Shown here piece after piece: positions 59,394 through 64,000 of a stretch of DNA of 64,000 nucleotides. This DNA is from Ricinus communis (taxonomy: Eukaryota > Streptophyta > Magnoliopsida > Malpighiales > Euphorbiaceae): contig NC_063262.1 in assembly GCF_019578655.1 (NCBI RefSeq), positions 15,321,582 to 15,385,581 of the forward strand, given 5' to 3'. A model generated the notes under the pieces. The model saw nothing but the letters and a program-made list of their open reading frames with translations. It was not told where the DNA came from and did no database searches. Numbering within the stretch: the first letter of the stretch is position 1; each line of letters starts with the position of its first letter. Both the position numbers and the translations under genes were made by a program.

Positions 59394-60746
59394 TGATAAG
59401 CATCGTACTACACATGTTTTCATGCCCGATTCTTTACATTTTTATGTATGATTATCCCGTTTTATGCTAGAATCACCTGTCTTTTGTTTCCTTTATCGTT
59501 TTAGGTCATTTTCGAAGGACACCATCAATAATCGAGGGAAATACGTATGATTACGGACCAAAATCCATCAAATTGGGCGAGGACTAGCACCCGAAGGGTT
59601 GAGCACGGCCTGTGGTGGCTCAAGCACCGCTTGGAAGGAGTCAAGCAGTTTAGCATCGCTCGACTCGGTACCGGTCAATCATCACAACCTGGACTCCAGC
59701 CATGCTGAATCAACTATATAGGCAATTTTAAGTTCTTTTGGAAAGGACACAAATTTTGGACTCAATTCCAAGACACACACTTAATCAATTATTTCCTATA
59801 CCTCAATTGTAGACCTTGAGAGATAAAATTCATCAATTGAAGGAGGGATTTCACTTGTTCCAACATCGAATTGAAGATCAAGACAAACTTTGGGAGCATT
59901 CAAGAGGCAAATAGGGTTTGAAATTTTGAATTTGCAAATTTAGGGTTTCTCATTCAACTTGAAAGAGAAGGGTGTACATGCCCTTTAATTTTCTTTTCCT
60001 TATTTTGTTCCTTAATTGCTTTAACCATGAACATGAGTAGCTAGATCTTTTGAACCTATTGGGGTTCACCTTTGTTGATGGATTATGCTTAATTGTTAGA
60101 TTTGTAATTGTCATTCTTGCAATCTTCTTACTTTTTAGTAATAAAAGTTTGATTCAGTTAATTTAAGATGTTAAATTAATTGTTTGTGGGTTGTTTCTTG
60201 ACATTGAGAAATGCTTGTTACAACTGGACATTGAATAGTAAGAACTGGCAGTTAACACTTAGAGATAAGGTTGATTTACTCGCCGGATTAAGAATTAATA
60301 ACTCTTAATAGTTTTAAATCATGCTTAATGCTAATCTGTAGTAATCCGATAGGAAGAGATTCCATTAGGTTAGTGCAGGTTTAGGAACTCGGTAAGCTCG
60401 AGAGAGGAACCGGGTTCAATTCAGGATTTAGGCACGGGTAAGCAAGATCGGCAATCCATAAAATCCATCTTTAGAATGCCATCACTTAGGCCCCGTTTTG
60501 GGTTTGTTTCTCTCTTTGCAATTGTTTTCTTTGATTGTTCGTTGTCCTTCATTTACTTATTTGCACTCATAACCATTAGCTGATAACGTTAGAACTTTCA
60601 CACCCTATTTCAGACTAGATAACATAGCAAACAGTAGTAACTCTAGGTTCACCCGATCTCCAGGGATACGACCTTGATACTCACTAGTGCTAGGCTGCAT
60701 CGGTAGGTTCACTGCGTTAGGTGTAGGTTGCATAAATAGACCATCA
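59394..60746 (+). repeat. 3' LTR of Athila C
   Basis: 1353 bp, about 110 bp shorter than the 5' LTR. Much of the difference lies in the palindromic patch (59595-59700 against 53410-53640), where the 3' copy has lost several units. Followed by the CCATC target duplication. Confidence 0.9.
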
Positions 60747-60751
60747 CCATC

Positions 60752-62051
60752 TCAGTTATTTGTTTATTCTTTATGCAATTTTTTGTAAAATTTTAAAATT
60801 TTTTCTCTTTATTTCAATGCTCTTACTATTGACTTGATTTTGAAATCCTGTTTATGTCCATGTGATCGGGTAAAACCGATAGTGTTGAATTTTGCGGAAG
60901 AATGTAAAATAATTAGTTTGAGTTTTGCACTAAGTTGCTTTGGTTTATTTAATTCTGTTTTGATGATTTTTGTTTGGAACCTACTCAAAAGCACACTTGT
61001 GAGAAATTGAGTCTAAATTGTAAGCATACACTTTATATGCTTGTATTTATTTCTTGTTGAGAGTGCCAATTACTGTCTTTACTTTTAGAACTTGCTCGGT
61101 AATGCTTGTGAGGGCCACAAGGAGAGTTTAACACTTTGGTATGATAGAGGCACTTAGGTTTTTTATTCTAGCCAAATAGCCTTCATTCGTTTATTGATTC
61201 TATAGATAACCCCTTCTTTCACCATTTTTTTTATCATATTCCATTACCACTTAGTTTTATTCTGCTTTGGGTTATGATTTTGCATATGAGTTTTTTTTTA
61301 TTGGGAATTTTTGTCTTGGAAATTTTTGTCTTGGGAATAGTGTGGAATCTTATAGTAGCTTTCTTCGATCCAAAAGAAATTCACTCTATTATGTGAATGT
61401 CCTTCCCTTATGAAAAATAAAAAAGAAAACAAAAAAAAAGAAAAAAAGAATTAAATAGAAGAATAAGAGGGAAAGGTGATGAAAAGAAAGAAAGTAAGTG
61501 AGCTAAACATTTTGACTTCCTATTTCCTACCTTGGACTACTGTCCATTGTTTACCCTCTGTGATCATTGTGGCTTGTGTGCAGGTCATATATTTCATTGC
61601 AGAACACCATAGGTTCAACTCTTACCAAATTTACCTACCCCTACCTAATCCCCATTACAACCCTTATAAAGACCTCTTGACATGGTTGTTGACTCTCCAT
61701 AAGTGGTAGGAGTAGGATTTAAGAGCAAGCATATAGTAAGTAAGGCAGTAGTTGATGCATTGAGCGATTAAACACTACCCTTTAAACACTTTGAGTGATT
61801 TAGAGTGAATTTGGTGAGGAGTTGGTTCTGAATAATTTTGTTGAGATAGTATTGTGCGAATTATTGGCATCTTGGTTGTGATACTTGAATTGATTGCTTC
61901 GTTTCTTTTTGTTTGACTTACGCTTGTTAAGGATATGTGCAGGAGCTCTCTAGTTTGTTTATCAGTTTAAGTGTTGTTCCTTAGTGGTTTATTTTCCTTA
62001 TATTACTTTTGATTGCTTGAGGACAAGCAATGAGCTAAGTGTGGGGTTATT
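60752..62051 (+). mobile_element. Athila D, right part (3' non-coding region)
   Basis: Resumes the element split at CCATC. Non-coding; it contains an A-rich tract at 61416-61455 and ends in TGAGGACAAGCAATGAGCTAAGTGTGGGG (62018-62046), the polypurine tract next to the LTR. The frame at 61476-61709 has no domain support. Confidence 0.65.
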
Positions 62052-63503
62052 TGATGTGTGTAAAATACACACATCTAAATGGGATTTTTAAGATTGATTT
62101 TATGGACATTTGGATGTGAACTGGTCCCAACACTCACCCTATGCATTTGTTTGTGTGCATTAGGTCTAAAAGAATTCAAAGGATGATAAAGGGAAGAATT
62201 GGAGCATAATTGGATGCCGAAGCTGCCAAAACAAGCTAAGTACGAGCATGAGGAAGCTGAACATGGCCGTGTTGGTTTCAACACTGGCCGTGTTCCCAAC
62301 ACGGGCACCAACACGGTCGTGTTGGGTGCATCAAACATCAAAGAAAAAGTAGTTCTTAGGGAGCACGACCACAGAAAGTAACACGGTCAGGAACACCAAA
62401 CCGTGTCCCCAACACGGCCAGGAACACGGCCGTGTTGGCGGCGACAGGGGGAATTAATTAAAAGAACAAAGAGAGGAAAGAAAGAAAGAGAGCGAGGGAG
62501 AACGTCCCAAACCCTAATTTTTCTCTCCTTAAGGGTTTTCTGAGCTGAAACCAAAGGAAAAGGAGACTTGGATCAAGGTTTCAATCAGATTCCCTTCAAA
62601 GATTGAAGATTGGGCGAGGTTCGTTGATTGGTTTTCGAATCGAGCAAGAGGAACAAGAATCAATTCAATTCGAGCAAGAGGAATTGGGGCTGTTTACTCT
62701 CATCCAAGGGTGTAATCAGGTTTTCTCTACCTTTACTCATTGTTATAATTGAATTCTTATGTACTTTGATAATGAACATGATTAGTTAGATTGATTAAAT
62801 CCATTGGGATTTCTTTACTATGTTGGCTTAGTATTATATTATTGGATTGTTTAGGTTAGTTTTGTATTCTTCTTGCATTCAGTATTAATAAGATAATGCA
62901 TCATTCATGAGACGTTGTGAATTGTGTGTTTAGATTGCTTTGTGTGATTGAGAAGTCCATTTGGCAATTGGAATTTTGAATAGCAAGAACTAGTTAATAA
63001 TCGCTTAAAGATAAGGATAATTAACTAGCCGGATTAAGAATTAACAAAGCTTGATAGAGGCGGATTAAAGCTTAATGCTAATTTAAGAATCAATCGTTAG
63101 GAAGAGATTCCAACTTTAGGTTATTAGGTTTAGAAATTCGGTTATCTCGAGAGAGAAACCGAATTCGGTTAAGAATTCATCCACGGGTAGCATAATTAGA
63201 CTCACCAATCCTTTATCTTTTGTTTGATTGCTAACTAGTTTAGGTCCCCTTTGGGTTTGCTTTCTTGTCTTGGTTATTTTAGTTATCAATTACTCCTGCA
63301 TATCCCTTAGAATTTAGCTTGTAGCTATTAGTTAGTTTAGAAATTATTCATCATTTATGTTAGGTTAATATAACAAAGAACAAAGGAGTAACTCTAGGCT
63401 TTCACTTTCCTGAGGAATACGACCTTGATACTCGCCATTAGTGCTAGACTGCATCGATAGGTACACTGCCTTAGATTGTAGCTAACACAAGTAGTACACA
63501 TCA
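62052..63503 (+). repeat. 3' LTR of Athila D
   Basis: 1452 bp from TGATGTGTGTAAAATACACA to GTACACATCA, matching the solo LTR at 48958-50410. The first part (62258-62440) has dense CAACACGGCCGTGTTG-like palindromes, and the start itself has a TGTGTAAAATACACA inverted repeat. No target duplication can be checked because the 5' LTR is missing and the right end runs into the tandem repeat. Confidence 0.85.
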
Positions 63504-64000
63504 ATGCCAAAGTATGCGAAGTTTTTAAAGGAGATTCTAATCAACAAGAGGAAGTTAGAGGATTTGGGATTGTAGCTATTAGTTAGTTTAGAAATTATTC
63601 ATCATTTATGTTAGGTTAATATAACAAAGAACAAAGGAGTAACTCTAGGCTTTCACTTTCCCGAGGAATACGACCTTGATACTCGCCATTAGTGCTAGGA
63701 TCGCATCGATAGGTACAACGCCTTAGATTGTAGCTAACACAAGTAGTACACATCAATGCCAAAGTATGCGAAGTTTTTAAAGGAGATTCTAATCAACAAG
63801 AGGGAAGTTAGAGGATTTGGGATTGTAGCTATTAGTTAGTTTAGAAATTATTCATCATTTATGTTAGGTTAATATAACAAAGAACAAAGGAGTAACTCTA
63901 GGCTTTCACTTTCCCGAGGAATACGACCTTGATACTCGCCATTAGTGCTAGACTGCATCGATAGGTACACTGCCTTAGATTGTAGCTAACACAAGTAGTA
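63319..64000 (+). repeat. Tandem array of LTR end plus gag-protease fragment (about 252 bp units)
   Basis: The last 185 bp of the Athila D LTR (from TTGTAGCTATTAGTTAG) are followed by 66 bp encoding MPKYAKFLKEILINKRKLED, a piece of the Athila gag-protease linker. The whole is then repeated: LTR part from 63319, 63570 and 63823; gag part from 63504 and 63756. The third unit is cut by the window end. Copies are nearly identical, differing by one-base insertions (for example GAGGGAAG in the second gag piece) and a few substitutions in the LTR part. Confidence 0.92.

Larger units (their letters stand above)
53214..60746 (+). mobile_element. Athila C, gag-protease-only derivative (TR-GAG-like)
   Basis: 7.5 kb with two LTRs (53214-54677, 59394-60746), target duplication CCATC (53209-53213, 60747-60751), primer site, gag and protease. 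It has no RT, RNase H, integrase or env-position ORF. The 3' tail (57840-59393) is like that of Athila A. It is therefore an internally deleted, non-autonomous element that would need pol from a relative. Its gag part is very close to Athila A and B, whereas its protease part is clearly diverged. Confidence 0.9.

Noticed and set aside
61476..62381. Short frames in the Athila D tail and LTR
   Set aside because: They fall in non-coding tail and in the palindromic LTR part; no similarity to gag, pol or the env-position ORF.
63504..64000. Regular repeats resembling a CRISPR array
   Set aside because: Units are about 252 bp and nearly identical, with no unique spacers, and consist of retrotransposon sequence in a plant genome.

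Overview
This is plant nuclear DNA, almost certainly from a eudicot. The only ordinary gene is a ten-exon chloroplast ferrochelatase of the type 2 form, which carries a C-terminal chlorophyll a/b-binding (LHC/CAB) motif. It lies on the minus strand with its CDS between 35141 and 43084. Nearly everything else is nested, decayed LTR retrotransposon. I cannot name the species from sequence alone. No CRISPR array, bacterial-style operon, tRNA or rRNA gene was seen.

Layout. 1-589: AT-rich filler. 590-1313: a foldback MULE-type MITE with a 10 bp target duplication. 1324-2869 and 15603-17603: two halves of a minus-strand Ty1/copia element of the SIRE/Maximus kind (LTR, polypurine tract, env-position ORF, end of RNase H). 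They were split by a 12.7 kb Ty3/gypsy Athila element (2875-15602, TSD CATTT). 17604-18943: an LTR-like stretch of another element. 18949-26936: a minus-strand Athila element with recognisable gag, protease, RT, RNase H and integrase. Its two LTRs belong to different subfamilies and the env region is missing. It abuts a Tat/Ogre-like element (26937-32652) exactly inside the protease motif LLLGR. 33281-34427: a second inverted-repeat element. 35141-43084: the ferrochelatase gene. 43085-47249: AT-rich sequence, an (AT)n microsatellite and weak copia debris. 47250-52885: a decayed copia gag-protease interrupted by a solo LTR (47319-51266, TSD TCTAG), itself interrupted by a solo Athila-type LTR (48958-50410, TSD GCCAG). 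52886-63503: the 3' part of an Athila element, split by a 7.5 kb gag-protease-only Athila derivative (53214-60746, TSD CCATC). 63319-64000: a tandem repeat of about 252 bp, made of an LTR end fused to a fragment of the gag-protease region, running off the window end.

The retroelements are mostly inactivated by stops and frameshifts; they record successive insertion, LTR recombination and internal deletion. The ferrochelatase gene reads through intact once introns are removed (510 codons plus stop) and looks functional. I found no convincing new multi-gene biological system. The best leads are the incipient LTR/gag satellite, the GC-rich palindrome arrays shared by LTRs of unrelated families, a duplicated polypurine-tract motif at a constant spacing in three Athila elements, and one homologous post-pol domain present in both gypsy and copia elements.
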